Positions 7,485-17,062 are shown, numbered from the stretch's first letter. The stretch is DNA of 64,000 nt from Clostridiales bacterium S5-A14a (GCA_000758905.1 JRNA01000019.1:21234-85233), one strand, 5' to 3'. Notes: generated from the sequence alone by a model not told the origin. Made by a program: numbers and translations.

Positions 7485-9998
7485 ATGAAGACAATTATCA
7501 AGAGAAACTTAACAGAAGTGCCTTATGATGCAGAGAAGATTAGAGTTGCAATACGCAAGTCTTTTTTATCTGTGGGAGAGGAATGTGATAGCGAAAGGCT
7601 GGATAGCTTAATTGAGCAGATTGAAATGCGATTTCATGGTGTGGAGATGGCTGAGGTTGAGGAGATTCAGGATGCCGTTGAAGTAATACTCATGAAGAAT
7701 GACTGTTACAATGTTGCCAGAAGCTATATTTTGTACAGGGAAAAGAGAACATCGCTTAGACGCATCAGATCTAAATTAATCAAAGATATCGGAGATGAAG
7801 AAATTGAAGACGTTCTCCATAAGATACAGCGAGATTTTCAAGATTATGACTTATCACGCCTAAGAGCTAAGTATATTGCAATGAACAAGGACGAAATGGA
7901 CCTTGATAGTAGGCTTAAACTTCTTACCAAATCTGCCGAGGAGCTTACTTCTCAGGAAGAGCCAAATTGGGAAAAGATTGCAGGGCGCATCCTAAGTTAT
8001 GTTTTTCATAGGGAACTTGGAGCGACTGAGGATAATTTAGGCATTAGCGGATTCTATAATAAAATTAAGTATCTGACGGATGAAGGCCTTTATGGTCAAT
8101 ATATTTTAGAAAACTATGATAAAAACGAGATAGATCAAATCGAGGAGAAACTTGATAATAGCCGAAATGATTTGTTCACATATTCAGGTCTGGATCTTTT
8201 GATTCATAGATATATAATCCATAACCACAGCCATGTGTCACTTGAATCACCGCAAGAGATGTTCATGGGTGTTGCAATGCACCTGGCCATGGGTGAAAAA
8301 GAAGATAGATTATTTTGGGTAGAAAAATTCTATGATATCTTGAGTCTGCAGAAGGTTACTATGGCAACGCCGACGCTATCAAATGCGAGGAAGCCGTACA
8401 ATCAGTTGTCGAGCTGCTTTATCGACACTGTGCCTGACTCACTTGAAGGAATTTATCACAGCATTTCTCAGTTCGCGGAGGTTTCAAAGCTCGGCGGAGG
8501 AATGGGAATGTACTTCGGCAAGGTGAGATCAAGAGGCGGCAAAATAAGGGGCTTCGAAGGTGCAAGTGGCGGCGTGATTAGGTGGATTCGGCTCGTCAAC
8601 GATACTGCCGTTGCAGTTGACCAGCTCGGTATGCGGCAGGGGGCAGTTGCTGTATATCTGGATGCATGGCATAAGGACCTGCCAGAATTTCTTCAGCTTA
8701 GGACAAACAATGGAGATGACAGAATGAAGGCACATGACGTATTTCCTGCGGTTTGCTATCCTGATTTGTTTTGGAAGATGGCCAAGGAAAATCTTAATCA
8801 AGACTGGTACCTGATGGATCCTCACGATATCCTCACTACTAAGGGATATTCTCTTGAAGATTCTTATGGTGAGGAATGGGAAGAAAAATATTTGGATTGT
8901 GTCAACGACTCAAGAATTTCAAAGAGAGCTATAAATCTCAAAGAGTTGGTGAGACTTATTCTCAAATCTGCGGTTGAAACCGGCACTCCGTTTGCATTTT
9001 ATAGAGATACTGTTAACAGAGCCAACCCTAACAAGCATCAGGGTATGATATATTGCTCAAACTTGTGCACAGAAATTGCACAAAACATGAGTGAAACTGA
9101 ATTCATAAGCAAAACTATAACTACTGAAGATGGCGATCAAGTGGTAGTTCAGACAACGAAGCCAGGAGATTTTGTTGTTTGTAATCTCGCATCGCTTTGC
9201 CTTGGACATATTGATGTTAGCAACAAGGAAGAGCTCGAAGATGTAACGGCAACCACTGTGAGAGCACTTGATAACGTGATTGACTTGAACCTTTACCCGG
9301 TGCCATACGCTGAAATCACAAGTAAGAAGAATAGGGCAATTGGACTAGGTGTGTCAGGATATCACCATATGCTTGCTAAGAACAAAATACGCTGGGAATC
9401 TGAGGAACATGTAGCCTTTGCGGATCAAGTTTTCGAAGATATCGCATATGCCGCAATCAAGGCAAGCAACGAGCTGGCAAAAGAAAGAGGAAGCTATAGC
9501 TACTTCGAGGGCAGCGAGTGGGCGACGGGCGAGTATTTTGTGCGCAGAAACTATGACAGCGACAGATGGCTTGCGCTCAAAGACAGCATCAAGGAAGGCG
9601 GAATGAGGAATGGATGGCTCATGGCGACAGCACCGACAAGCTCAACATCGATTCTGATAGGCACAAGTGCAGGACTAGACCCTGTTATGAGCAAGTTCTA
9701 TCTCGAAGAAAAGAAGGGGATGATTATGCCGAGGGTGGCTCCAGACCTTTCACCTGAAACATTCTGGTACTACAAGCAGGCTCACTACATCGATCAGACG
9801 TGGTCAATCAAGGCAGCGGGGGCAAGGCAGAGGCATATCGACCAGGCCCAGAGCATGAATTTTTGGATAAACAACGACTATAAGATGAGTCAACTTTTGA
9901 ACTTGTATATTTTGGCATGGGAAGAGGGCGTTAAGACGATTTATTATGTGAGATCGAAATCGCTAGAAGCTGAAGAGTGCGATAGTTGCTCAGCTTAA
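7485..9998 (+). CDS. nrdA: Class I ribonucleoside-diphosphate reductase, alpha subunit
   Basis: An 837-residue large subunit that reduces ribonucleotides to deoxyribonucleotides. Residues 1-95 form the ATP-cone that senses dATP/ATP. The active-site parts are visible: LSSCFIDTV with a redox cysteine, NLCTEI with the radical cysteine and Glu, and the C-terminal ECDSCSA pair that takes electrons from thioredoxin. It is followed by nrdB, so the pair is class I (oxygen-using metal/tyrosyl radical), in a genome that otherwise looks anaerobic. Start ATG 7485 follows CGGAG; an out-of-frame ATG sits 4 bases earlier. Base use is ordinary for the chromosome, from about 8.3 kb on noticeably richer in GC. 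Confidence 0.95.
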   Translation: MKTIIKRNLTEVPYDAEKIRVAIRKSFLSVGEECDSERLDSLIEQIEMRFHGVEMAEVEEIQDAVEVILMKNDCYNVARSYILYREKRTSLRRIRSKLIKDIGDEEIEDVLHKIQRDFQDYDLSRLRAKYIAMNKDEMDLDSRLKLLTKSAEELTSQEEPNWEKIAGRILSYVFHRELGATEDNLGISGFYNKIKYLTDEGLYGQYILENYDKNEIDQIEEKLDNSRNDLFTYSGLDLLIHRYIIHNHSHVSLESPQEMFMGVAMHLAMGEKEDRLFWVEKFYDILSLQKVTMATPTLSNARKPYNQLSSCFIDTVPDSLEGIYHSISQFAEVSKLGGGMGMYFGKVRSRGGKIRGFEGASGGVIRWIRLVNDTAVAVDQLGMRQGAVAVYLDAWHKDLPEFLQLRTNNGDDRMKAHDVFPAVCYPDLFWKMAKENLNQDWYLMDPHDILTTKGYSLEDSYGEEWEEKYLDCVNDSRISKRAINLKELVRLILKSAVETGTPFAFYRDTVNRANPNKHQGMIYCSNLCTEIAQNMSETEFISKTITTEDGDQVVVQTTKPGDFVVCNLASLCLGHIDVSNKEELEDVTATTVRALDNVIDLNLYPVPYAEITSKKNRAIGLGVSGYHHMLAKNKIRWESEEHVAFADQVFEDIAYAAIKASNELAKERGSYSYFEGSEWATGEYFVRRNYDSDRWLALKDSIKEGGMRNGWLMATAPTSSTSILIGTSAGLDPVMSKFYLEEKKGMIMPRVAPDLSPETFWYYKQAHYIDQTWSIKAAGARQRHIDQAQSMNFWINNDYKMSQLLNLYILAWEEGVKTIYYVRSKSLEAEECDSCSA

Positions 9999-10095
9999 AA
10001 ATAGGTCGGCCTAGATTACAATTGGATCGACTCAGATGAAAAGTGGGTCAGTATGAGGAATTTAATAATAGTTCGTTTAAAAATAGGAGATAAAA

Positions 10096-11145
10096 ATGAG
10101 CGAGAACAAAATCACGAAAAAACCTCTTTTCAATCCGGACGGGGATATCGAGGTAAACAACAGAAGGCTTTTGAACTTCAACACAACTAATATCAATGAC
10201 TTCAACAATATGAAATATTCATGGGTTTCTGATTGGTACAGACAGGGCATGAATAACTTCTGGATTCCGGAAGAAATCAACCTCGACCAAGACAAGAATG
10301 ATTATCCTAATTTGCTGCCAGCGGAGCGTACTGCATACGACAAAATACTCAGCTTCCTTGTGTATCTCGATTCGCTTCAGTCTGCGAACTTGCCTAATAT
10401 AGGACAGTACGTAACGGCAAACGAAATCAATTTATGCCTTTCAATTCAGACGTTTCAGGAGTGCATACACAGCCAGAGTTACAGCTATATGTTAGACACA
10501 ATCTGCAATCCTACGGAGAGAAACGACATACTTTATCAATGGAAGACGGATGAACATCTTTTGAATAGGAATAAGTTTATAGGCGAGTTGTATAACGAGT
10601 TTCTTGAGGATCCTAATAAATATACATTCCTAAAGGTGTGCATTGCAAACTACATTCTCGAAGGCGTCTACTTTTACTCGGGATTCATGTTCTTCTATAA
10701 CCTTGGTAGAAATGGAAAGATGCCTGGAAGCGTTCAGGAGATAAGGTATATAAATAGAGATGAGAATACCCATCTGTGGCTATTCAAGAAAATTTTATTG
10801 GAACTTGAAAAAGAAGAACCTGAGCTATTCAATGAGGAAAATAAGAAGATGATTGCCGACATGATAAAGACGGGAGTAGAGCAGGAAATTGCATGGGGTC
10901 AATATGTTATAGGCAATGACATACCAGGATTGAACAACAAAATGGTTGAAGATTACATCAAGTATCTTGGCAATCAGAGGTATTCTTCTTTGGGACTTGG
11001 GACTCTTTATCCTGGATACGAGGAAGAACCTGCGTCAATGGCATGGGTAAGCCAGTATTCCAATGCAAACATGGTCAAAACCGATTTCTTTGAGGCGAGA
11101 TCTTCAGCCTACGCAAAGAGCAGCGCTATTGAGGATGACCTGTAG
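10096..11145 (+). CDS. nrdB: Class I ribonucleoside-diphosphate reductase, beta subunit
   Basis: The 349-residue small subunit holds the metal-radical cofactor. Ligands in the expected order: Asp in FLVYLDS, then E-C-I-H-S-Q-S-Y, which carries the Glu and His ligands and, four residues after the His, the radical tyrosine position seen in E. coli NrdB. A Glu in EGVYFYSGF and Glu/His in DENTHLW follow. Because the radical tyrosine is kept, class Ia/Ib-like chemistry is likely rather than a tyrosine-less class Ic. It lies 97 bases after nrdA with an AGGAG ribosome site and ends at a perfect palindromic terminator. The C-terminus would dock NrdA. Confidence 0.95.
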   Translation: MSENKITKKPLFNPDGDIEVNNRRLLNFNTTNINDFNNMKYSWVSDWYRQGMNNFWIPEEINLDQDKNDYPNLLPAERTAYDKILSFLVYLDSLQSANLPNIGQYVTANEINLCLSIQTFQECIHSQSYSYMLDTICNPTERNDILYQWKTDEHLLNRNKFIGELYNEFLEDPNKYTFLKVCIANYILEGVYFYSGFMFFYNLGRNGKMPGSVQEIRYINRDENTHLWLFKKILLELEKEEPELFNEENKKMIADMIKTGVEQEIAWGQYVIGNDIPGLNNKMVEDYIKYLGNQRYSSLGLGTLYPGYEEEPASMAWVSQYSNANMVKTDFFEARSSAYAKSSAIEDDL

Positions 11146-11179
11146 AAATTTAGATAGCACAAAATAGTATAGATAAATT

Positions 11180-11209
11180 AAAAATAGAGCCTATATAGGC
11201 TCTATTTTT
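11180..11209. terminator. Bidirectional terminator, perfect 30-bp palindrome
   Basis: AAAAATAGAGCC... reads the same on both strands and ends in T runs in both directions. It lies between nrdB and the converging small membrane gene, whose stop codon it touches. Confidence 0.85.
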
Positions 11210-11484
11210 CATATTATGTTTTCTACGTAAAATGCTATCAATGATATTATCGGAATAGTAGAATATATTATAAGTTTTGGTTCTAGCTCCTTTGTTTTTA
11301 AAACTCTCAATAAGTATTTCGAAAACAATACTAATAGATCCACTATCATTAAAAGTAGCATACCGTAGAATATATAGGAATTAACATGCTTATCTAAATA
11401 AAACATGTATACCGTGAGACCTATGATATACAATATAATGTTTATTCCAATAATCGTTTTCCCTGTAGCTGAAATGTTGTTCAT
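11209..11484 (-). CDS. Small membrane protein, three segments
   Basis: 91 residues with hydrophobic stretches near residues 10-28, 36-54 and 70-88, separated by Lys-rich loops. I do not recognise the family. It runs opposite to nrdAB and shares their terminator. An AAAGG about 11 bases before the ATG may be the ribosome site. Low-complexity Ile/Leu content means similarity searches could mislead. Confidence 0.5.
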   Translation of the reverse strand: MNNISATGKTIIGINIILYIIGLTVYMFYLDKHVNSYIFYGMLLLMIVDLLVLFSKYLLRVLKTKELEPKLIIYSTIPIISLIAFYVENII

Positions 11485-11586
11485 AACACTAATATGCCTT
11501 TACGGAAGACAATCTCCATACATGAAACCAGCCTCCTGCTTGCACCTTTTGCATATACAAAAAAGCTGATTTCTAGATTTTTTACC

Positions 11587-11662
11587 TGGTGGAGAATAGG
11601 GGATTCGAACCCCTGACCTTTTGACTGCCAGTCAAACGCGCTCCCAACTGCGCCAATTCCCC
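11587..11662 (-). tRNA. tRNA-Ala (GGC)
   Basis: The minus strand folds into a cloverleaf: acceptor GGGGAAT/ATTCTCC with a G3-U70 pair (the alanine identity element), D-arm GCGC/GCGC, anticodon stem TTTGA/TCAAA with loop CTGGCAG (anticodon GGC), and T-arm AGGGG-TTCGAAT-CCCCT. CCA is encoded. The remaining 11485-11856 holds only this gene and the promoter of the next one. Confidence 0.96.
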
Positions 11663-11785
11663 ACATGAGATGATGTTTAAAATGACTTGAACCTTAGTTT
11701 TTCTCGGCAAGTAGAATTGTAACAAAGCACCAGTATTTTGTCAATTTTAGCAGGACATCTTTACCAAAAATTTCCAAATATCCTG

Positions 11786-11814
11786 TTGTAAAAATGGGCT
11801 AATTGTTGTATAAT
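11786..11814 (+). promoter_or_regulatory. SigmaA promoter for the kinase-like gene
   Basis: TTGTAA and TATAAT are separated by 17 bases. The -10 box lies inside the small palindrome TTGTTGTATAATACAA. Confidence 0.6.
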
Positions 11815-11856
11815 ACAAGCATAACAATGGCATTGGCTCAGTTTTAAGGAGGGGCA

Positions 11857-12468
11857 ATGAAGAAATTAGTTACAATCAGCAGACAGTTTGGAAGTGGCGG
11901 CAGAATCATCGGTAAAATTGTTGCCGAGAAACTAGGCGTTAAATTCTATGATAAAGAAATTATTGAAATGGCAACTGAAGAAAGTGGGCTGGACAAGAGT
12001 ATTTTCGAGGGGGAAGAACTTAGAGCGAAAAACAGTTTTACCTACGGATTGTCATCAGCTATTTGCCTTGGAGAATCTATTTCTGCGGATCCTATGAGCA
12101 TAAACGATAGAGTCTTTGTAGCGCAATATAAGGTGATAGAAAAAATTGCAGAGACTGGCGAGGGAGTAATCGTTGGAAGATGTGCAGATTTTGTTCTGAA
12201 AGATGTGCCGGGAGTTACAAATATTTTCATACATGGCGAGAAGAAAGATAGAATCAGGCGATGCATTGAGGAATACGGTGAACAGCCAGAAACTATTGAA
12301 GAATTAGTTAAGACGTACGATAAAGCTAGGGAAAATTATTACAATTACCACACTAGCTTTAAGTGGGGAGATATCAAGAACTATAACTTGAGCTTGAATT
12401 CATCATACATAGATTATGAACAGGCTGCTAATTTAATTATAGAATATATTGAAAAAAGAAAATATTAA
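11857..12468 (+). CDS. Cytidylate kinase-like family protein
   Basis: A 203-residue protein that starts with the AAA_26/cytidylate kinase-like signature: TISRQFGSGGRIIGK (P-loop variant), then YDKEIIEMA. In the middle is VIVGRCADFVL, and near the C-terminus the phosphate-gripping RIRRCIEEYG. The family is common in Clostridia and distinct from true Cmk; its substrate is unknown. The ATG follows AGGAGGGG by a few bases. It probably leads an operon with the next small gene and metG (22-base and 25-base gaps). Confidence 0.82.
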   Translation: MKKLVTISRQFGSGGRIIGKIVAEKLGVKFYDKEIIEMATEESGLDKSIFEGEELRAKNSFTYGLSSAICLGESISADPMSINDRVFVAQYKVIEKIAETGEGVIVGRCADFVLKDVPGVTNIFIHGEKKDRIRRCIEEYGEQPETIEELVKTYDKARENYYNYHTSFKWGDIKNYNLSLNSSYIDYEQAANLIIEYIEKRKY

Positions 12469-12489
12469 GTTGTAAAGGGAGGTTTAGAA

Positions 12490-12699
12490 ATGAGCAAGGA
12501 AAGTAAGAAAATTCAAACAAATAACAGTTTTTCGAAGGTAGCTAAGGTTTCTCTTGCAATACTAGGAGTTGGATTTGTTGCAAGCACTGCACTTGTAATA
12601 GGCATGGACAGGATTATGAAGAAAATTTTCATCAATGAAGATTGGCCTGAAGAAGAGTGGAGCGGAGAAGACTGGACAGACGAGGATCTTGAAATTTAG
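12490..12699 (+). CDS. Small membrane protein with acidic Trp-rich tail
   Basis: 69 residues: a Lys/Ser-rich start, one membrane helix (about residues 19-39), then the tail. The tail repeats acidic-Trp motifs (EDWPEEEWSGEDWTDED), four tryptophans about five residues apart. An AGGGAGG ribosome site sits 7 bases before the ATG. It lies between the kinase-like gene and metG. I recognise no family. The start signal and tight spacing support it as real. Confidence 0.6.
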   Translation: MSKESKKIQTNNSFSKVAKVSLAILGVGFVASTALVIGMDRIMKKIFINEDWPEEEWSGEDWTDEDLEI

Positions 12700-12724
12700 T
12701 TAGTTTGAGGAAGGAATGAGAAGA

Positions 12725-14644
12725 ATGAGCGATAAGAAAAAATATTATATTACCACGCCTATTTATTATCCGAGTGATAATCTGCATATAGGTCATACTT
12801 ACTGTACAGTTATGGCCGATGCTATGGCCAGATTTAAAAGACTATCAGGTTATGACGTCAGATTCTTGACAGGAACAGATGAACACGGGCAGAAGATTCA
12901 GACTATCGCTCAGGAAAAAGGTATAACACCTAAGGAACATGTAGATAAGATAGTTTCTGGAGTTAAAAAACTATGGGAAACTATGGAAATTTCCTATGAT
13001 GATTTTATTAGGACGACTGAACCTAGACATATTGAAAGGGTTCAGAAAATTTTCATGGAGCTATATGAGAAAGGTGATATATACAAAGGCGTTTACAGCG
13101 GGCATTACTGTAAGCCTTGTGAAGCATTTTGGACTGACAGCCAGCTTGAAGACGGCAAGTGTCCTGATTGTGGAAGACCTGTAACCGAAGAACACGAGGA
13201 AGCTTATTTCTTTAGGCTCTCGAAATATCAGGACAGACTGATAGAACTCTTTGAAAATTCAGATTTTCTTGAGCCGGAAGCTAGACGAAATGAGATGCTT
13301 GCGTTTGTTAAACAAGGTCTTGATGATCTATGCATTTCAAGGTCAACTTTCGATTGGGGAATCAAGGTGCCAATTGATGAGAAACACGTAATTTACGTAT
13401 GGCTGGATGCATTGAGCAACTACATTACGGCGCTAGGATATCCAGATGATATGGAACTTTATGATAAGTATTGGCCTGCGGATGTTCATCTTGTCGGTAA
13501 GGAAATCGTAAGATTCCATACAGTTATCTGGCCGGCTATTTTGATGTCTTTAGGTCTGCCGCTTCCTAAAAAGGTCCTTGGGCACGGATGGCTTCTACTT
13601 GACGGTGGAAAGATGTCGAAATCAAAGGGCAATGTCGTTGATCCTGTTAAACTTATTGATAGATATGGCATTGATGCGCTTAAGTACTTCCTCTTGCGTG
13701 AATATACTTTTGGACATGATGGAAATTACAGTACAGAAGCACTTATCAAGAGAATTAACTCGGATCTGGCTAACGACCTTGGGAACTTAGTTTCAAGGAC
13801 AGTCTCAATGATCGAAAAATACAACTCTAGCATAGTTCCAGATGCCAAGATAGAAGATGAGTATGACAAGAGCCTGAAAGCTGTTGCACTTGCAGCGGCT
13901 GACAAGGTTGAAGCAGAGATGGATAAATTCGCCTTCCACAGTGCACTCGAAGAGATTTGGGTTTTAGTTCGAAGAGCGAATAAGTATATCGACGAAAAAA
14001 TGCCTTGGGTGCTAGCAAAAGATGAGGCAAATAAAGACAATCTTGACACTTGCCTGCATAATTTGGCTGAGTCAATTAGAATCGTATCAATTTTAATTTA
14101 TCCGTTCATGCACTCAACATCAGATGAAATAAGAAAGCAAATGGGGCTTTGGTATGCCGACGTGGCTTGGGAAGATGCGAAAGAGTTCGAAATGATGTAC
14201 CAAGAGAAAGTCAAGAAAGGCAAGGCACTATTTCCAAGAATCGATATTGAAAAGGAACTCGAAGAACTCGAGAAAATGAAAAGCTCTGATGATGAATCAG
14301 ATGACAATATTCCTCTAGAACTCAAGCCGGAGATTGTTTATGACGATTTCGACAAAATAGATTTGCGTGTTGGAGAGATCATAAAGGCTGATAAACATCC
14401 GAAAGCCGATAAATTGCTTGTCTTCCAAGTAAAAATGGGAACCGAAAAAAGACAGATAATATCAGGGGTTGCGGAGCATTTTACACCTGAAGAGATGGTT
14501 GGCAAGAAAGTTGCAGTTGTTGCAAATCTAAAGCCTAGAAAACTTCGTGGTCTTGAGTCTAAGGGCATGATTCTATATGCAGATAATGGTGAGAAATTGG
14601 AACTTGTGGAAACAGAAGCACCAGATGGAGAAACGATTGCATAG
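12725..14644 (+). CDS. metG: Methionyl-tRNA synthetase
   Basis: About 639 residues from the ATG at 12725. That start is chosen because GAGGAAGGA directly abuts the earlier ATG at 12716 but is well spaced from this one. It charges tRNA-Met. HIGH appears as NLHIGHTYC near residue 21, and KMSKS as KMSKSKGN near residue 295. The zinc knuckle is partial, with CKPC followed by CPDC. The last 110 residues (DLRVGEIIKADKHPKADKLL) are the EMAP/Arc1p-like tRNA-binding domain. All marks of the long bacterial form are present. Confidence 0.96.
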   Translation: MSDKKKYYITTPIYYPSDNLHIGHTYCTVMADAMARFKRLSGYDVRFLTGTDEHGQKIQTIAQEKGITPKEHVDKIVSGVKKLWETMEISYDDFIRTTEPRHIERVQKIFMELYEKGDIYKGVYSGHYCKPCEAFWTDSQLEDGKCPDCGRPVTEEHEEAYFFRLSKYQDRLIELFENSDFLEPEARRNEMLAFVKQGLDDLCISRSTFDWGIKVPIDEKHVIYVWLDALSNYITALGYPDDMELYDKYWPADVHLVGKEIVRFHTVIWPAILMSLGLPLPKKVLGHGWLLLDGGKMSKSKGNVVDPVKLIDRYGIDALKYFLLREYTFGHDGNYSTEALIKRINSDLANDLGNLVSRTVSMIEKYNSSIVPDAKIEDEYDKSLKAVALAAADKVEAEMDKFAFHSALEEIWVLVRRANKYIDEKMPWVLAKDEANKDNLDTCLHNLAESIRIVSILIYPFMHSTSDEIRKQMGLWYADVAWEDAKEFEMMYQEKVKKGKALFPRIDIEKELEELEKMKSSDDESDDNIPLELKPEIVYDDFDKIDLRVGEIIKADKHPKADKLLVFQVKMGTEKRQIISGVAEHFTPEEMVGKKVAVVANLKPRKLRGLESKGMILYADNGEKLELVETEAPDGETIA

Positions 14645-14723
14645 AAGATAATATTAATGTTGAAAATTATTTTTGACTTAATTGTATAACTTTGTTCATG
14701 AATGAAATAGGAGGTAACTTCAA

Positions 14724-15554
14724 ATTTTATTTGATTCACATGCACATATAAATTTCGAAAAATATTCTGATAGTGACAGGAAACAGTTAATTGAAGAAAT
14801 AAATGATTCTAACGTATCGTATGTTATGGACGTTGGATTTGATTTAGCTTCATCTCTACAGGCTGTTAAAAATGCCAATGAAAATGAATGGTGCTATGCC
14901 GTTGTGGGGATTCATCCACACGAAGTTTTAGATATAGATGAAATGGAGATTTCACTCATAGAAGGACTTGCAAAGAAAGACAAGGTTCAGGCTATTGGTG
15001 AGATAGGCCTTGACTATCATTACATGTACAGCCCTAAAGATGATCAACAAAAGTGGTTTAGAGAGCAAATTCGTCTTGCGAATAAACTGAAGATGCCAAT
15101 AGTAATCCATTCTCGTGAAGCTGCAAAAGATACAATGGACATACTTATTGAAGAAGGTGCGTTTTCAGATGAGAGAAAGGCTTGGTTCCCAAAGCGAACA
15201 TTGAGTGACGGTAGTCAAGTTGACGATGCACGTGTTCTTTTGCACTGTTACTCAGGAGGTGTAGAACAGGGATTGGAGTATATCAAACTTGGTGGAACAC
15301 TTTCGATGGCAGGCCCACTTACATACAAGAATAACAAAAAGGGAGTCGAGGTAGCGAAACAGATCCCTATCGAATATCTTTTGGTGGAAACGGATGCGCC
15401 GTATTTGACACCTGAACCTTTCAGGGGAAAACCAAACAAATCACCATATGTAGAGCATACTGCGAGAAGAATGGCTGTGATCAAGGGTATGGATTATGAA
15501 GAAGTTGCAAGGATAACTTGCGAAAATGCCAAAACCTTTTTTAACATAAGATAG
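14724..15554 (+). CDS. tatD: TatD-family Mg-dependent DNase, ATT start
   Basis: TIM-barrel metal hydrolase. The N-terminal metal motif FDSHAHINF is encoded upstream of the first ATG of the frame (14826). The frame has a stop at 14715-14717 and no ATG, GTG or TTG before the motif, so the only suitable start is ATT at 14724, 9 bases after AGGAGG (14709-14714). This gives 276 residues, near the family norm. Other ligands follow: AIGEIGLDYHY, VIHSREA, LHCYSGG and LVETDAPYL. The function is a 3'-5' DNase or metal-dependent hydrolase. It follows metG by 79 bases and the SNase gene follows by 32. Confidence 0.9.
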   Translation: MLFDSHAHINFEKYSDSDRKQLIEEINDSNVSYVMDVGFDLASSLQAVKNANENEWCYAVVGIHPHEVLDIDEMEISLIEGLAKKDKVQAIGEIGLDYHYMYSPKDDQQKWFREQIRLANKLKMPIVIHSREAAKDTMDILIEEGAFSDERKAWFPKRTLSDGSQVDDARVLLHCYSGGVEQGLEYIKLGGTLSMAGPLTYKNNKKGVEVAKQIPIEYLLVETDAPYLTPEPFRGKPNKSPYVEHTARRMAVIKGMDYEEVARITCENAKTFFNIR

Positions 15555-15586
15555 ATAGGGGAATAATCTTCAAATCAGGACCTGAT

Positions 15587-16126
15587 ATGGCAAAAAGACG
15601 TAAACGTATAAATAATAAGCAGAAATTAATAACAGCTATAATTATACTAGTTATAGTTGTTACAATAACATATGGGAGAGATAATGGACTTATACCGGAA
15701 GGATTGATTCCTCACTGGCTGGATGACAATTCATCCTCGACTCAGAATGGCGAGGTTTACTGTGATAGGGTCGTTGACGGAGATACGATTGTTGTTCTAA
15801 TGGATGGCAAGAAAGAGAAAGTCAGGATGATAGGAATCGATACACCTGAAAGTGTCCATCCAGACAAGTCCAAAAATACACCTATGGGGAAGATAGCAAG
15901 CAAATACACAAAGGACCATCTCGAGGGCCAATACGTACGCCTTGAAACGGATGTACAAGAAAGAGATAAGTATGGGAGAATCCTCGCGTATGTGTATTTG
16001 GATGATAAGATGTTCAACAAAACTCTTTTGGAAGAGGGCTTGGCAAATCTGATGACTATACCTCCAAATGTGAAGTATGTTGACGAATTTAAAAGAATTG
16101 AAAGCGAGAGAGAAAATAGCTATTGA
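15587..16126 (+). CDS. Thermonuclease (SNase) domain protein, membrane-anchored
   Basis: 179 residues. A basic N-terminus (KRRKRINNK) precedes one hydrophobic segment (about 13-31), so the enzyme is exported or anchored outside. The SNase OB-fold follows, with VDGDTIVV, RMIGIDTPES and the second catalytic region ERDKYGRILAYVY, including the conserved Arg and Glu. It hydrolyses DNA and RNA with Ca2+. It probably shares a transcript with tatD, since there is only 32 bases between them. Its stop codon lies in a hairpin shared with the converging permease gene. Confidence 0.85.
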   Translation: MAKRRKRINNKQKLITAIIILVIVVTITYGRDNGLIPEGLIPHWLDDNSSSTQNGEVYCDRVVDGDTIVVLMDGKKEKVRMIGIDTPESVHPDKSKNTPMGKIASKYTKDHLEGQYVRLETDVQERDKYGRILAYVYLDDKMFNKTLLEEGLANLMTIPPNVKYVDEFKRIESERENSY

Positions 16127-16136
16127 CAGCTATTTT
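16113..16136. terminator. Hairpin shared by two converging stop codons
   Basis: AAAATAGCT and AGCTATTTT pair across ATTGAC. The stop codons of the thermonuclease (plus) and the permease (minus) both fall within it. It reads as a terminator from either side. Confidence 0.6.
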
Positions 16137-17062
16137 GTCTTATTAAGACTTATAGCCCAAATACCACATCCGATGATGACCGCCATACCGATGAGAGTAG
16201 TCAGTTTCAAATTTTCATTGAATACGATCATTCCTACAATAGGTGACAGGATGACGCCTGTATAGTCGAAGACAGCAACAGAACTTGCCTTACCAGATGT
16301 ATAAGCTTTTGTTATAAAGTATTGCCCACTGGCGGCAAACACACCTATCAGAATCAAATAGATCCAGGTCATAGGATCTGGAGATACCCAGTGAAATGGG
16401 ATGAATAATGCAGAGCAAATCATTGAAAATAATGAAAAGTAGAATATTATAACCATGCCTTCGATGGCACCTGCCAGTTTTCCAACCATTGCATATGCAG
16501 TCCCTCCAAAGAATGCGGATGCAATTCCTACTAAGAAGGGAAATATGAGAGAAAAGCTACCATTGCCTAAAAAGGCAGAGTTATCAGGGTGTGCAAGTTC
16601 CAAATTGCCTGTAGGATTAATTACAATAACAGCCCCGATAAATCCGAGCACTATGCTTAGGATTCTGCGCCAAGTTACCTTTTCCTTGAGCAGTGTAACT
16701 GCCCAAAATGTCACAAAGAATGGGTTGAGTTTCTGAAGAATTTGAGCGTCTGCTAAATATAGATGATTGCTGGCATAGAAAACACTTATTACTCCCAAAA
16801 ATCCGAAGACACATCGTATGGTCAAAAAAGGTCGATGGACAGGCTTAACTCGGATACTAATCTTTTGTTGACGAATTACTATAAAGGCAAATATGAACAT
16901 AACGAGATTGCGGAAAAAAACCTGCTGCATCAATGGTATATTTGAACCAGAGATTTTTACCATCGTTGCCATGCCAACAAATGACGCTGAAGATAGCATC
17001 ATAGATATTATGGCCTTTAAATTATATTTTGTTGATATTTCCTTAATGTTGTTAGTAATCAT
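16130..17062 (-). CDS. EamA/DMT-family permease
   Basis: Ten hydrophobic segments in two EamA repeats (LRCVFGFLGVISVFYA in the first; GVFAASGQYFITKAY in the second) mark a drug/metabolite transporter. The substrate is not predictable. The open frame reaches 17080, but a TTGCAA-16-TATAAT promoter (17096 to 17069 on the minus strand) overlaps the first codons. The next ATG, at 17062, is therefore more likely and would lie at the transcript start, an almost leaderless message. A shorter start at MMLSSASF is also possible. It ends three bases from the converging thermonuclease gene. Confidence 0.82.
   Translation of the reverse strand: MITNNIKEISTKYNLKAIISMMLSSASFVGMATMVKISGSNIPLMQQVFFRNLVMFIFAFIVIRQQKISIRVKPVHRPFLTIRCVFGFLGVISVFYASNHLYLADAQILQKLNPFFVTFWAVTLLKEKVTWRRILSIVLGFIGAVIVINPTGNLELAHPDNSAFLGNGSFSLIFPFLVGIASAFFGGTAYAMVGKLAGAIEGMVIIFYFSLFSMICSALFIPFHWVSPDPMTWIYLILIGVFAASGQYFITKAYTSGKASSVAVFDYTGVILSPIVGMIVFNENLKLTTLIGMAVIIGCGIWAISLNKTK

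Noticed and set aside
14826..15554. tatD starting at the first ATG
   Set aside because: It would remove the metal-binding FDSHAH motif; the upstream ATT with a good ribosome site gives the full enzyme.
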